Position numbers and translations under genes: made by a program. A DNA stretch of 23,286 nt, taken from positions 1 through 23,286 of the IMG/VR virus record IMGVR_UViG_3300020195_000167. One strand, 5' to 3'. Origin of the DNA: a virus. Under the pieces are notes generated by a model. That model was not told where the DNA came from. It did no database searches and saw only the letters and a program-made list of their open reading frames with translations. Below, one piece after another: positions 1-7,363 of this stretch (positions are counted from its first letter, which is position 1; each line of letters begins with the position of its first letter).

Positions 1-921
1 TGATAATGCTCCAGCAGTTGAGTTTCCTCTTAATATATTAAATATACTAGCTGAAGCTGAGTGAGCTAAAGCAAGAGATGTGCCGTTAATTACATGGGCT
101 TGTGTTGAAGTAGAAGCACCAAGGGTCCAAACACCAGCAGAAGAAATCGAACCTTTAAGTGTGCCACTGGTAGAAATTCCGATAGTTCCAGCAGAAACAC
201 GATATATCCCTGTGGTTGGATCATTTTGAAAATTAAGTCCGGGCGATGCTGCTGTGCCGTCTTGAATCTGCAAATTCGTTTTTATGATAGCTGATGATAA
301 ACCGAAATTAGCTGTTTGAACACCGTTAATTGAAAAATCTATGTTTTGTGCACCACTGGAATAAATACCAGCGCTTGAAAATAAAAGTGTAGGAGCAGCT
401 ACTGAGCCGTTTGGAAGACTAAGCTGTCCTGTAAATGTAGGATTTGTAATAGACGGTGTGCTAAACGTACCACTATTTACGGTTGGGGTATTAATAGTTG
501 GACTATTAAAGGTACCGCCTGTGATTATGGCGCCTGTAAATGTTTTATTGGTTAAAGTTTGTGTTGCAGTAAGGTTAACGAGATCAACACCACCCCATTG
601 GGGTATCGCATCACTTGATCCTGGTCCAAAGTTTAAATTGGCAGTATTACCTGCGTTTCTCCATGAAATAACATCAACATTGGCTAATCTAAATTGACCA
701 GCAGTTGCTATATTAATTGAACGGGTTTTATAATAGCCAGTTTTTAATCCAAAGTTTGGACCAAAGTCAATATCACCTAATATTGAGAATAAACCACCTG
801 ATTTTTGGAGAACCCCTTGGGTAATAGCTAAAGCCCAGTTTGTAGCATCTGGTCCCCAGCCTTCATCAGATAGTTCAGGATACTGATATGTGACGTTATT
901 TACTGTTAGTGAAACTGCCAT
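1..921 (-). CDS. Phage tail fibre or appendage protein, C-terminus beyond window
   Basis: The frame is open from an ATG at 919-921 to the left edge, giving 307 codons with no stop seen. A Shine-Dalgarno GGAG lies 9 nt upstream. The N-terminus (MAVSLTVNNVTYQYPELSDE) is followed by a segment around residues 55-100 (YYKTRSINIATAGQFRLANVD), then by TLTNKTFTG and a run of GGTFNSPTINTPT-like Thr/Asn/Pro repeats at about residues 125-155. Repeats of this TLTNKT...SP type are common in phage tail fibres and fibre-like appendages. The later part is Gly/Ser/Thr-rich and probably beta-structured. It follows the repeat-rich gene at 970-2940 with a 48-bp gap and no terminator, so the two are probably co-transcribed. 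Fibre is a family-level inference; receptor-binding residues cannot be located. Confidence 0.75.
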   Translation of the reverse strand, partial: MAVSLTVNNVTYQYPELSDEGWGPDATNWALAITQGVLQKSGGLFSILGDIDFGPNFGLKTGYYKTRSINIATAGQFRLANVDVISWRNAGNTANLNFGPGSSDAIPQWGGVDLVNLTATQTLTNKTFTGAIITGGTFNSPTINTPTVNSGTFSTPSITNPTFTGQLSLPNGSVAAPTLLFSSAGIYSSGAQNIDFSINGVQTANFGLSSAIIKTNLQIQDGTAASPGLNFQNDPTTGIYRVSAGTIGISTSGTLKGSISSAGVWTLGASTSTQAHVINGTSLALAHSASASIFNILRGNSTAGALS

Positions 922-969
922 TTATTAAATCTCCAAAATTAAACAATCTAAGCTGTTAGAGGAGAGAGT

Positions 970-2940
970 CTATAGTTTAAAGTACTGGAATGAATTAAGC
1001 GGCGGTAACTTTCCTGTTCCACCTAATAATGTAGCTCCACCTAACGTAATGGCACTAGACGTTTTTATAATTGAAACGTTATTTCCGATAAATCCAGGCA
1101 TGTTGGAACTTACAGTCACAACTCCAGCTAACGAAGAAGCATTTACAACTCCTGAAAGAAGAACTGTAATACTTGCATTAATTGCAGCGGCTAAGTTAGC
1201 AGCTGCTGTTGCTGAGGTAGTTCCAATTCTCCATTCGTTATTTGAAGGAGTACTTGCATTAGATACAGCAGTAAGAACCACGCCGTTAATCGTAACAGTG
1301 TCACCAGCAGTTGCTGCGCCTGAGAATGAAACAGATTGGAAAGAAGAAACAGCATCTTGAGATCCCGAATCAACAACCCCAGCATTAATAACTGCAGAAT
1401 ATGCTCCGCCTTTTAAACCCTTTAAGAAATTCATTAAATTAATAAGATCTTCATGAGGATTGCTAGGATCCGCTGTAGCTAAATCTTGTAATGTTTCTAA
1501 TTTGTAATTTGTATTAATACTTAAAACCAAGCGGCTTCTAGGAAATCCAGAGGTAGTTGAATCAACGCCACCAGCTAAGGTTGAACCGCCTAAAGAAATA
1601 ACACTAGACGTTTCTGAAAGAGCAATACTATTGCCAGCTAGGCCCGCAGTATTTGCAGCGATATATACAATTGCATTTGATCTACCGGCGTTTACAAAGT
1701 TAAAAAGAGAGGGGCTTGAACTGTCCTGAATTGCTTCAGTTAAATTAGTAGCAGAATCTAATGCGCTTGTTCCAATTTGAAACTGGTTATTTAAAGGAGG
1801 TGTATTTGAATTTGCAATTGCAGTAAAAACTACACCATTAATTGTTACAGTATCTCCGGCATTTGCAAAATCAGAAAATGAAATTGACTGAGAAGCAAAT
1901 TCACCAGGTTTAGTTGTTGGACCAAGTCCTTTACCAAATTTATATCGAGAAAGAACAGGTAAACTTCCTGTTCCACCTGATAATGTAGCTCCACCTAACG
2001 TAATGGCACTAGAAGTCTCAGATAATGGAATAGTATTTCCAAGAACCCCTGGCATATTACAGATAACAGTTGCAACGCCCAGGAGTGAAGAAGAATATAC
2101 AGCACCAGAAAGGTTATTAGAAGTACTTGCATTAATTGCAGCAATTAAGTTAGCAGCGGCAGTTGCGGCGCTAGTTCCAACTCTCCATTGGTTATTTGAT
2201 GGAGTACTTGCATTAGATACAGCAGTAAGAACCACACCATTAATCGTAACAGTGTCACCAGCGGTTGCCGCACCTGAGAAGGTTAGACTTTGAGAAGCGC
2301 CTAATGCGTCTCCAGCACCTGAATTTGCAACACCAGAATAAAGAATTGCTGAACGTGCACCACTTTGCATGCCTCTTAAAAAGTTAATTAATTTTTGCGC
2401 GAATGGTTTAGATCGTCCGTTGTTATTTACACCAGGTAAAAACGTATTAATAACTGCATTATTAGAAGTTTTTTGTTCACTGAGAATATCTCTCATTGTT
2501 CCAATTGCTAGGTCAGTATCTACTGATAAAACTAAACGACTTCTATAAGGGGCTTCATCAAATGGATTTAAGGCTGAACCTTCTGTTCCACCTTGAAGTG
2601 TTGCTCCACCTAGGGTCATAACGCTAGATGTTTCTGAAAGAGCAATACTGTTACCAGCTAATCCTGGGGCAACTGCTGAAATAGATACAACTGTATTTGA
2701 TCTACCAGCTTCAATAAAGTTAAAAAGAGAGGAGCTTGAGCTGTCCTGAATTGCATCAACTAAATTTTGTGCTGAATCTAAAGCACTTAAACCAATTTGA
2801 AACTCGTTATTTAAAGGTGGTGTTTTTGAATTTGCTACTGCAGTAAGAACTACACCATTAATTGTTACAGTATCTCCTGCTATTGCAAAATCAGAAAATG
2901 AAATTAACTGAAAGGCACGTTGAGCGTCACTATTTGGCAT
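970..2940 (-). CDS. Repeat-rich virion structural protein (four related beta domains)
   Basis: The protein has about 656 residues. I chose the ATG at 2938-2940 because AAGGAAAT lies just upstream; the GTG that opens the frame at 2961 sits before that ribosome site. It contains four copies of a roughly 105-residue module with the signature GDTVTINGVVLTA, a Thr/Asn-rich turn, a TAANLxxAIN-like helix, PGxxGNxIxLSETSS and LGGATLxGGT. The modules alternate in two subtypes, A-linker-B-A-linker-B: subtype A has NTPPLNNxFQIGxSALDSA, subtype B has NASTPSNNxWRxGT. The linkers are also related (YRSRLVLSVDT and FPRSRLVLSINT), so the gene arose by duplicating an A-linker-B unit. The GDTxTINGxxFTA fold type is frequent in phage tail and decoration proteins. 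A late promoter motif precedes it at 3032-3043. The exact virion location is unknown. Confidence 0.7.
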   Translation of the reverse strand: MPNSDAQRAFQLISFSDFAIAGDTVTINGVVLTAVANSKTPPLNNEFQIGLSALDSAQNLVDAIQDSSSSSLFNFIEAGRSNTVVSISAVAPGLAGNSIALSETSSVMTLGGATLQGGTEGSALNPFDEAPYRSRLVLSVDTDLAIGTMRDILSEQKTSNNAVINTFLPGVNNNGRSKPFAQKLINFLRGMQSGARSAILYSGVANSGAGDALGASQSLTFSGAATAGDTVTINGVVLTAVSNASTPSNNQWRVGTSAATAAANLIAAINASTSNNLSGAVYSSSLLGVATVICNMPGVLGNTIPLSETSSAITLGGATLSGGTGSLPVLSRYKFGKGLGPTTKPGEFASQSISFSDFANAGDTVTINGVVFTAIANSNTPPLNNQFQIGTSALDSATNLTEAIQDSSSPSLFNFVNAGRSNAIVYIAANTAGLAGNSIALSETSSVISLGGSTLAGGVDSTTSGFPRSRLVLSINTNYKLETLQDLATADPSNPHEDLINLMNFLKGLKGGAYSAVINAGVVDSGSQDAVSSFQSVSFSGAATAGDTVTINGVVLTAVSNASTPSNNEWRIGTTSATAAANLAAAINASITVLLSGVVNASSLAGVVTVSSNMPGFIGNNVSIIKTSSAITLGGATLLGGTGKLPPLNSFQYFKL

Positions 2941-2959
2941 GATTGATATTTCCTTATAC

Positions 2960-3019
2960 ACTTAACAGGACTGTAAGGGAACAGCATCCAGGTACCTTAC
3001 CTGGAAGTACAAGTTAAGT
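2960..3019 (-). promoter_or_regulatory. Structured 5' leader of the repeat-rich structural gene
   Basis: Between the late promoter motif and the start codon the minus strand can form a hairpin with a 7-bp stem (CCAGGTA, loop AGG, TACCTGG; 2988-3004). An outer 7-bp pairing, ACTTAAC with GTTAAGT, closes a larger structure (about 2960-3019). It has no T-run after it, so it is more likely an mRNA-stabilising or translation-affecting leader than a terminator. Confidence 0.4.
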
Positions 3020-3031
3020 AATTGTTCTTAC

Positions 3032-3043
3032 TGTACTTATTAA
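3032..3043 (-). promoter_or_regulatory. Putative late promoter motif (copy 6)
   Basis: Minus strand reads TTAATAAGTACA followed by GTAAG. It lies 91 nt upstream of the structural gene at 970-2940 and downstream of the free-standing GIY-YIG gene, where a fresh start of late transcription would be needed. It matches the 12-nt motif found in front of the other late genes at 11/12 positions. Confidence 0.5.
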
Positions 3044-3102
3044 ACCCCAAATGGCAAAATTGTTATTAATTAGCACCAAGGGGTTGACAACCAAGGGGCT
3101 GT

Positions 3103-3933
3103 TTACATAGGAAAAAAACGATAACCCTTGAATTCGTTAGATCTACTGCCATTAAGAATCTCGATAAGAGTTTTTGCGGTTACCATAAGAGCTTTAGCGC
3201 ACTTGGCCCTACTGCTGTATACTTGCTCTTTTTGTGTAGAAATTTCAATTACTCGAACAGCCTTACTGTTAGCAGCTTGTGCCTTTAACAGACAACCAGA
3301 TTTTTCCCAGCTCTTTAAGGCTTTCATTTTGTCTGAATGTTCTTTAAGCTTATCCTCTGTCCAGTATTCTCGAACCCCAGACAGACGAGTTGTCTTTTGC
3401 TCATCTGTTAGCTCTTTCCATCTAGCACTTTCTATGTCAGCCTTTTTAAGCTTACTCCCGGGGATTGACCAGCGTTTTTTAGATCCTAGAGAAGATTGCT
3501 GTTTACTTGCTGCTTCTCCGATGGACGCTCTATAATCTAATAAATATTTGGTGATTTTTGCTTTATGCTCTGGTTGAGCAAACAACTGTTTTTGTATGAC
3601 GGACATTTTTTCTTTAGATTCAATGGTATGCTTACCATTTGCGCCGCCACTCTTTAGATTATAGCCATTTGGAACTAAAGAATTTAAAGTATCAATAAAA
3701 TAGATTTCTTTTAAATTAAGCTCTTCTTCACTAAAGCAACTGCAGATGGGTTCAATGATAAAATTTATATGCCCATGTTTTGATATGGATGAATGTAGAG
3801 CAGAATTACTTCTATTATTTCTGGATGCAGTTTTGTGTAGCTTCCAGCGGTATTTAAGACTGGTCACAGTTTGACCTATATAAATTTTGCCGTTGATTTT
3901 ATTTGTTACTTTATAGATCATTCCGTAGTTCAT
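3103..3933 (-). CDS. Free-standing GIY-YIG homing endonuclease
   Basis: This 276-residue protein starts MNYGMIYKVTNKINGKIYIG, the GIY-YIG core in its common variant form (GMIY at 4-7, KIYIGQT at 16-22). It continues with R29 of YRWKLH, the catalytic-arginine region, and E75 within EEELNLKEIYFID, the conserved glutamate region, then a GYNLKSGG motif. The middle (about 100-210) is basic and helical, resembling NUMOD-type DNA-binding segments. The C-terminus (KCAKALMVTAKTLIEILNGSRSNEFKGYRF) looks like a NUMOD1-type helix-turn-helix. It lies between the MCP terminator and the next late promoter, outside any intron, so it probably spreads by cutting a neighbouring site. A sigma70-type promoter ends 6 nt before the ATG and there is no Shine-Dalgarno, so the mRNA is probably leaderless. 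Confidence 0.9.
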   Translation of the reverse strand: MNYGMIYKVTNKINGKIYIGQTVTSLKYRWKLHKTASRNNRSNSALHSSISKHGHINFIIEPICSCFSEEELNLKEIYFIDTLNSLVPNGYNLKSGGANGKHTIESKEKMSVIQKQLFAQPEHKAKITKYLLDYRASIGEAASKQQSSLGSKKRWSIPGSKLKKADIESARWKELTDEQKTTRLSGVREYWTEDKLKEHSDKMKALKSWEKSGCLLKAQAANSKAVRVIEISTQKEQVYSSRAKCAKALMVTAKTLIEILNGSRSNEFKGYRFFPM

Positions 3934-3939
3934 ATTTTT

Positions 3940-3968
3940 AGTATAACATACCAGGGGTTAGCTGTCAA
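3940..3968 (-). promoter_or_regulatory. Sigma70 promoter of the GIY-YIG gene, leaderless type
   Basis: The minus strand has TTGACA (3963-3968), a 17-nt spacer ending in TGT, and TATACT (3940-3945). Only 6 nt separate the -10 from the ATG, so transcription would start at or beside the A of the start codon. Confidence 0.75.
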
Positions 3969-3970
3969 GT

Positions 3971-4000
3971 AGTATATTCATCCCAGGTGCTGATTGTCAA
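3971..4000 (-). promoter_or_regulatory. Second, upstream sigma70 promoter in tandem
   Basis: The minus strand has TTGACA (3995-4000), an 18-nt spacer and TATACT (3971-3976). The 14-mer TATACTACTTGACA occurs twice, 32 bp apart, so the promoter region is itself partly duplicated. Confidence 0.55.
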
Positions 4001-4004
4001 GTAG

Positions 4005-4094
4005 TATACGGATTAACCTTTGTTGTATTATACGGATTAACCTCTATTGTTGTGTTATACGGATTAACCTTTGTTGTGTTATACGGATTAACCT
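4005..4094 (-). repeat. Four direct repeats upstream of the GIY-YIG promoters
   Basis: The 15-mer TATACGGATTAACCT (plus strand) occurs four times, at 4005, 4029, 4056 and 4080. The stretches between them alternate between TTTGTTGT and CTCTATTGTTG types, so the array is a duplicated two-repeat unit of about 51 bp. It sits between the MCP terminator and the tandem promoters, where a regulator-binding array would be expected. The sequence is also close to the -10 region (CCGTATAAT on the minus strand), so duplication of promoter DNA is the simple alternative. Confidence 0.7.
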
Positions 4095-4110
4095 CTATTG
4101 TTTTAAATAT

Positions 4111-4138
4111 TAAAAAGGGAGCCCTTTTGGGGCTCCCT
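4111..4138 (-). terminator. Rho-independent terminator after the MCP gene
   Basis: The minus strand forms GGGAGCCC, loop CAAAA, GGGCTCCC followed by five T. It lies 33 bp past the MCP stop and closes the capsid transcription unit. Confidence 0.92.
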
Positions 4139-4170
4139 TCTTACCGTAAATACTTGATTTACTTAATTAA

Positions 4171-7100
4171 TTACGAATTAACGATATTAATTACTTTGAC
4201 CAGACGTCCAGGGCTATCACTGAACAATGTTTGATCGGTATATGCGCGTAATTCGTAGCCGGCTTGGCTCGTCAATTCCAAGAAGAAATCTTCTTGTTGT
4301 TGTCGACCAGGCATTTTGAAGGAGATATTCATCGCACCGATTCTCTTAAGACGCTTGGGTGGGAAAATAAAACATTCGCCTTCTTTGATGTAAATCGAAG
4401 AAACGATATCAATTTTTCCATTTTGTCCGTGGAATGAGTATTCTGAAGAGCCATTTTCAAGCTTGCTTGATTTATAGCTGTCATCGTACATACGAAGAGC
4501 GGCTTGATCAGAGCTGATATTGGCCCAGGTTTTAGGAGAAAGCATACAAACTACATCTTGATCCAAGCCTCGTTCTACTGCACCAGAAACGGCGCTAAGA
4601 ATTTTGGAGAAGCTTAATGCAGCGCTAAGTGCGTCATATGTAGAGCCTTTCCAGAGGTTGTATACAGAAGCATCAATATTGTAAAGAACGCCAGTATTAG
4701 TGACAATTCTATCAAGACCGAAAACGTCTGTCAAGAGTGATCCGAATGGAATGAAGAAAGCACCAGTGGCAATAGCGGCATCAATAGCCGTAAGGTCAGT
4801 GGAGTTACCAGAAACAGAAACCGTTCTAGCGTTCAAATCAACAGCAGTAACTACTAATTGAGCGTTCGAGTTAAGTTTGTTACCAGAAGACGTAGGAACT
4901 GCAAGAGATACTACATCCAAAGGCATGTTTTCAGATCCAGCCCAGATTCCAGAAGCCCAGCTAGCAGTTTCGAGTTGATAAACTCTAGCTCCGCCAGATC
5001 CTGAAGCAGCAGACGCAAGTTTTCCGATGTTAGTTCGTCCGTAAAGCATAGAAATTTCAAGGCGTTTAGCCATTGAATTAACCATGTTTTGAACCATAAG
5101 AGAAGTAGCTTTTACAAACGCTTTCTTATCGTTAGACGCTCTAGCAGCAGCTTCATAGCTCATTTGTGAGCGAATAAGCATTTGCGATCCAGCAAGTTGA
5201 GCATCTTTGAAGATAGCAGCAACTGCATTGTTTAAGTTAAACGCGCCCGAATCAGCAGCGGCATACGTGATACCGTGTTCATGGGAGAGTTGTCAGTATT
5301 GTTACTACTCTATTTCTAGAGCGGAGAAGCCACTTCGGATTTCTCTCTTACGTTTTATATATAGCGTAAGTTCAGACTATCGCATCTTCAGATTTAGTAT
5401 CTGAAGTCAAATCATTTAGTCGTTCACGGTTAAGTGAGTATTTAGTAAGTAAAGCATCATTAACAAGGTTTTTATTAAAACTATGCCAATTACCATTGTG
5501 GGCTCTTTTAAAGTGACATTTAGAACAGACCGTTACTAAATTATCAATATCCAGAAATGCTTCTGGTTTAACCCAATAAGGTAATCTATGATGAGCATGT
5601 AAATGTCCTCCTACTAGTTTACAGTAGTGACAAGTAAAATTATCACGATTAAACGTCCTATTTCTAACAGGAGTTAATTCGTGTATTTTAAAATCCCTAG
5701 GACGGCGTATGTGTTTGCCGTCTTTATAGTTAGGGTTTCGTTTACCTGTCCTCTCTTTTGCTAGGTCTCCAATTTTTCTTTTGTTTTCTTCGGTATGTTT
5801 TTTACCTTTAAAACCAGAAATTTGGTCTTTTCGAGAGACACTTATTTTATTTGCTATTTCCGGGGTATGTAATCTTTCGTAGTACCCAGGATTTTCTTTG
5901 TTTCTTACTGAAGCAGCGTCACTTTGAGTCCTTAACACTCTGGCCTCTTTTAAAAGCCGTTTAACTGCTGTCGCACTGGTATTATTCCTCTTAGCTACTT
6001 TATAACAACTATTCAATTCAAAATAGTCTGCTATTAGTTTAGCAAGTGGAATGTTTTCTGCGATCTTCTTCATTTATTCCGCCTTGTTATCCTCATGAGT
6101 CATTATACTCTTTAAGGACCTCCAAGTCAATTAGATTCGATTTTCCTTTTAGCTATTTGCTATTAGGCCGCACATTCTACGGGTTGATGATCATCTGTTA
6201 TCGTGAAAGTTTTTTATCTTTCACTTCTTATAGTTTCCTATAAGGTCAGCATACATTTTCACCTAATGGTGTTGGGAGCTCTTGGATACATTATATTCTC
6301 TTTCGAGGTTCAGTATCTATGCGTTACGAATCTAATAGTTATTAAACTATTTTGACTCTCGGTATTAGCAGTTAAGCCTTCACCGAAACATCCCAATTTG
6401 TTAAACAAATTTAAAGTGTAAATTACCTGTACTATTTCTTAATCCATTACATACTAGGCTTATCTTAGAATATTGTAAATGAAGTTTACTTGCGGCTTCT
6501 CTAGCTGATTTATAGATTATCCCTGTTTCTATACATATAACAGATTTAGGTCTAATAATCTTAGCTTGATGTTCTGGACTATTTTTTTGTCCTAAACGAG
6601 CTATTCTATTTTTAGCTGCATGTTCTTCAGATACTTTTTTTCCTTTACGTTCTTCTGACCATTTATTCTTTTGATCTTCAGAATGTAAATTAGAATAACC
6701 ATTTATTGAAGCAGGGCTTACGTTGAACCCTGTAACTCTAGTATTATGCTGTTTTATTAACATTTCTTCTAGAATAACTGATTCATTTAAAGTAAGATAC
6801 TCTTGCGCCAATTCTATTTTGTATTCATCTCTATTCAAGTTTCTTTTGGAAACATGTTGAGAGAATCTTCTAGATAAAGGTTGAGAAGTCAAACCAACAT
6901 ATATAATATTATTTGACTTAGTTTCTTTTATAAGATACACTTTATAATTTTTCAAGGTATTGTTCCTTTTCAGGTTTCTACCGTCTAAATGGGATTTTAA
7001 CCCACAATCTCCATCATCATTATATTACAAATGAAGGTATATGTCAATATACTTTAGAGATTTCCGATTTCTTTAGCGGCTTCGATATACGGAACCAACT

Positions 7101-7200
7101 TAAGGAGTTTCACTCCATCGGGGATCAAGTTTTCGATCTTATCAGCATACACTTCTTTGAATAAACCGTTCAGTGTAGTGACAGTATTAGGGGTTGACAT
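4171..7200 (-). CDS. Major capsid protein (N4 gp56-like), split by two group I introns
   Basis: The gene is three exons on the minus strand: 7200-7056, 6191-6179 and 5293-4171. Joined length is 1281 nt, coding for 426 residues with an intact frame. Exon 1 starts MSTPNTVTTLNGLFKEVYAD and ends ...KEIGNL plus one base. The splice restores IGNLYHQPVQLSHEHGITYA, the expected conserved MCP segment. Exon 3 continues with SQMLIRSQMSYEAAARAS and NSMAKRLEISMLYGRTNIG, typical of the N4-gp56 MCP family. AAAGGAAATAA lies before the ATG, and a late promoter motif lies 129 nt upstream at 7329-7340. A strong terminator follows. Unspliced RNA stops right after codon 48 (CTC TAA), so splicing is required for capsid synthesis. 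Exon 1 or the 4171-5181 frame taken alone would look like broken genes; they are not. Confidence 0.93.
5372..6073 (-). CDS. Intron-encoded HNH homing endonuclease
   Basis: This 233-residue protein has an N-terminal helix-turn-helix-like part (SCYKVAKRNNTSATAVKRLL, about 22-41). A NUMOD3-type stretch follows (GFKGKKHTEENKRKIGDL and GKRNPNYKDGK, about 87-119), then a classic HNH domain. In the HNH domain CHYC and CSKC are the zinc-binding pairs, HAHHRLPYW carries the catalytic histidine, and DNLVTVC the asparagine. It would cut intronless MCP alleles to spread its intron. The ATG follows GGCGGAATAA, an acceptable ribosome site. Its own promoter lies at 6102-6130 inside the intron. The last codons (SEDAIV, stop) overlap the intron core, tying protein and ribozyme together. 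Confidence 0.93.
   Translation of the reverse strand: MKKIAENIPLAKLIADYFELNSCYKVAKRNNTSATAVKRLLKEARVLRTQSDAASVRNKENPGYYERLHTPEIANKISVSRKDQISGFKGKKHTEENKRKIGDLAKERTGKRNPNYKDGKHIRRPRDFKIHELTPVRNRTFNRDNFTCHYCKLVGGHLHAHHRLPYWVKPEAFLDIDNLVTVCSKCHFKRAHNGNWHSFNKNLVNDALLTKYSLNRERLNDLTSDTKSEDAIV
6102..6130 (-). promoter_or_regulatory. Sigma70-like promoter inside intron 2, for the HNH gene
   Basis: The minus strand has TTGACT (6125-6130), a 17-nt spacer and TATAAT (6102-6107). The predicted start is near 6095, 22 nt before the HNH ATG. It would let the nuclease be made without transcription of the MCP. Confidence 0.65.
6179..6191 (-). other. 13-nt micro-exon (exon 2) of the MCP gene
   Basis: The minus strand reads ATCATCAACCCGT. 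With the last T of exon 1 and the first A of exon 3 it encodes Tyr-His-Gln-Pro-Val, the conserved YHQPV of the capsid family. It is preceded by a G (end of intron 1) and itself ends in T, as group I splicing needs. Confidence 0.88.
6401..6955 (-). CDS. Intron-encoded GIY-YIG homing endonuclease
   Basis: This 184-residue protein uses a TTG start (6953-6955) placed 8 nt after AAGGAA. The GIY-YIG core appears in divergent form: KVYLIKE at 5-11, IIYVGLTSQ at 17-25 and the arginine segment LSRRFSQH at 27-34. E63 of SVILEEMLIKQH is the likely catalytic glutamate region, and GFNVSP follows. A NUMOD3-like segment covers about 90-135 (KWSEERKGKKVSEEH and related). The C-terminal IIYKSAREAASKLHLQYSKI (about 145-165) is a NUMOD1-like DNA-binding helix. 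It lies wholly in intron 1 and is probably expressed from the consensus promoter at 7019-7047. Confidence 0.9.
   Translation of the reverse strand: MKNYKVYLIKETKSNNIIYVGLTSQPLSRRFSQHVSKRNLNRDEYKIELAQEYLTLNESVILEEMLIKQHNTRVTGFNVSPASINGYSNLHSEDQKNKWSEERKGKKVSEEHAAKNRIARLGQKNSPEHQAKIIRPKSVICIETGIIYKSAREAASKLHLQYSKISLVCNGLRNSTGNLHFKFV
7019..7047 (-). promoter_or_regulatory. Perfect-consensus sigma70 promoter inside intron 1
   Basis: The minus strand has TTGACA (7042-7047), a 17-nt spacer and TATAAT (7019-7024), both hexamers exact. Predicted start is about 7012, inside the guide sequence. RNA from here lacks the 5' splice site, so it could serve only as GIY-YIG mRNA and not for splicing. Confidence 0.8.
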
Positions 7201-7328
7201 AAATTATTTATTTCCTTTGAAAAGTTAAAATTAGAATTAGAATTATATTAACTTTGGATACCAAAGACTAGCTTTTACAGGGGTAGCTATTAACATCCCA
7301 TTCAAAGGGTCAAGGGTCTACTTGTTAT

Positions 7329-7340
7329 TATACTTATTAA
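7329..7340 (-). promoter_or_regulatory. Putative late promoter motif (copy 5), MCP
   Basis: The minus strand reads TTAATAAGTATA followed by ATAAC, 129 nt upstream of the MCP ATG. The leader has a small hairpin, CTTTGG-TAT-CCAAAG, at about 7256-7270. Confidence 0.6.
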
Positions 7341-7363
7341 AATGAGTATTTACGCGTATTTAC

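Larger units (their letters stand above)
5294..6178 (-). mobile_element. Group I intron 2 in the MCP gene, encodes HNH endonuclease
   Basis: The intron is 885 nt. It begins after a U (CAACCCGT) and ends with G (AATACTG), the group I rule. A short P1 can form between exon CCGU and intron GCGG with the expected terminal U-G pair. Near the 3' end GATGCGATAGTCTGAAC resembles the conserved S element (P7/P3 strand), followed by P9-like hairpins (TTACG...CGTAA, GAGAA...TTCTC, CTCTAGAAATAGAG). The HNH reading frame ends inside the S-like element, a frequent arrangement. Boundaries are fixed mainly by restoration of the capsid reading frame. Confidence 0.88.
6192..7055 (-). mobile_element. Group I intron 1 in the MCP gene, encodes GIY-YIG endonuclease
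   Basis: The intron is 864 nt. It starts after exon AATCTCT and ends in G at 6192. An internal guide GATGATGGAGATT at about 7006-7018 pairs with both exons. GGAGAUU pairs with exon AAUCUCU (7 bp, terminal U-G pair, P1), and the preceding GAUGAU pairs with the first six bases of exon 2, AUCAUC (P10). This double complementarity is strong support for the exact splice sites. The 3' part contains a P8-like hairpin (AATAGTTTAATAACTATT) and a GATACTGAACC segment resembling the P7 3' strand. Confidence 0.92.

Noticed and set aside
1049-1360. Plus-strand frames opposite the repeat-rich gene (1049-1360, 2003-2293)
   Set aside because: They are antisense to the repeated domains and occur twice only because the domain DNA is duplicated; no ribosome site or promoter.
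3103-3933. A third intron carrying the free-standing GIY-YIG gene
   Set aside because: The gene lies after the MCP terminator and before a new late promoter; no split coding sequence flanks it.
4005-4094. CRISPR array
   Set aside because: Only four 15-bp repeats with 9-12-bp, themselves repeated, spacers; no cas genes.
4171-5181. MCP as a 336-residue gene starting at 5181
   Set aside because: That ATG is internal. The upstream sequence in the same frame encodes LSHEHGITYA and earlier capsid residues, and two introns plus exon 1 explain the rest.
7057-7200. A separate 48-residue gene ending at the TAA after codon 48
   Set aside because: It is exon 1 of the MCP; the stop lies at the intron start and disappears on splicing.
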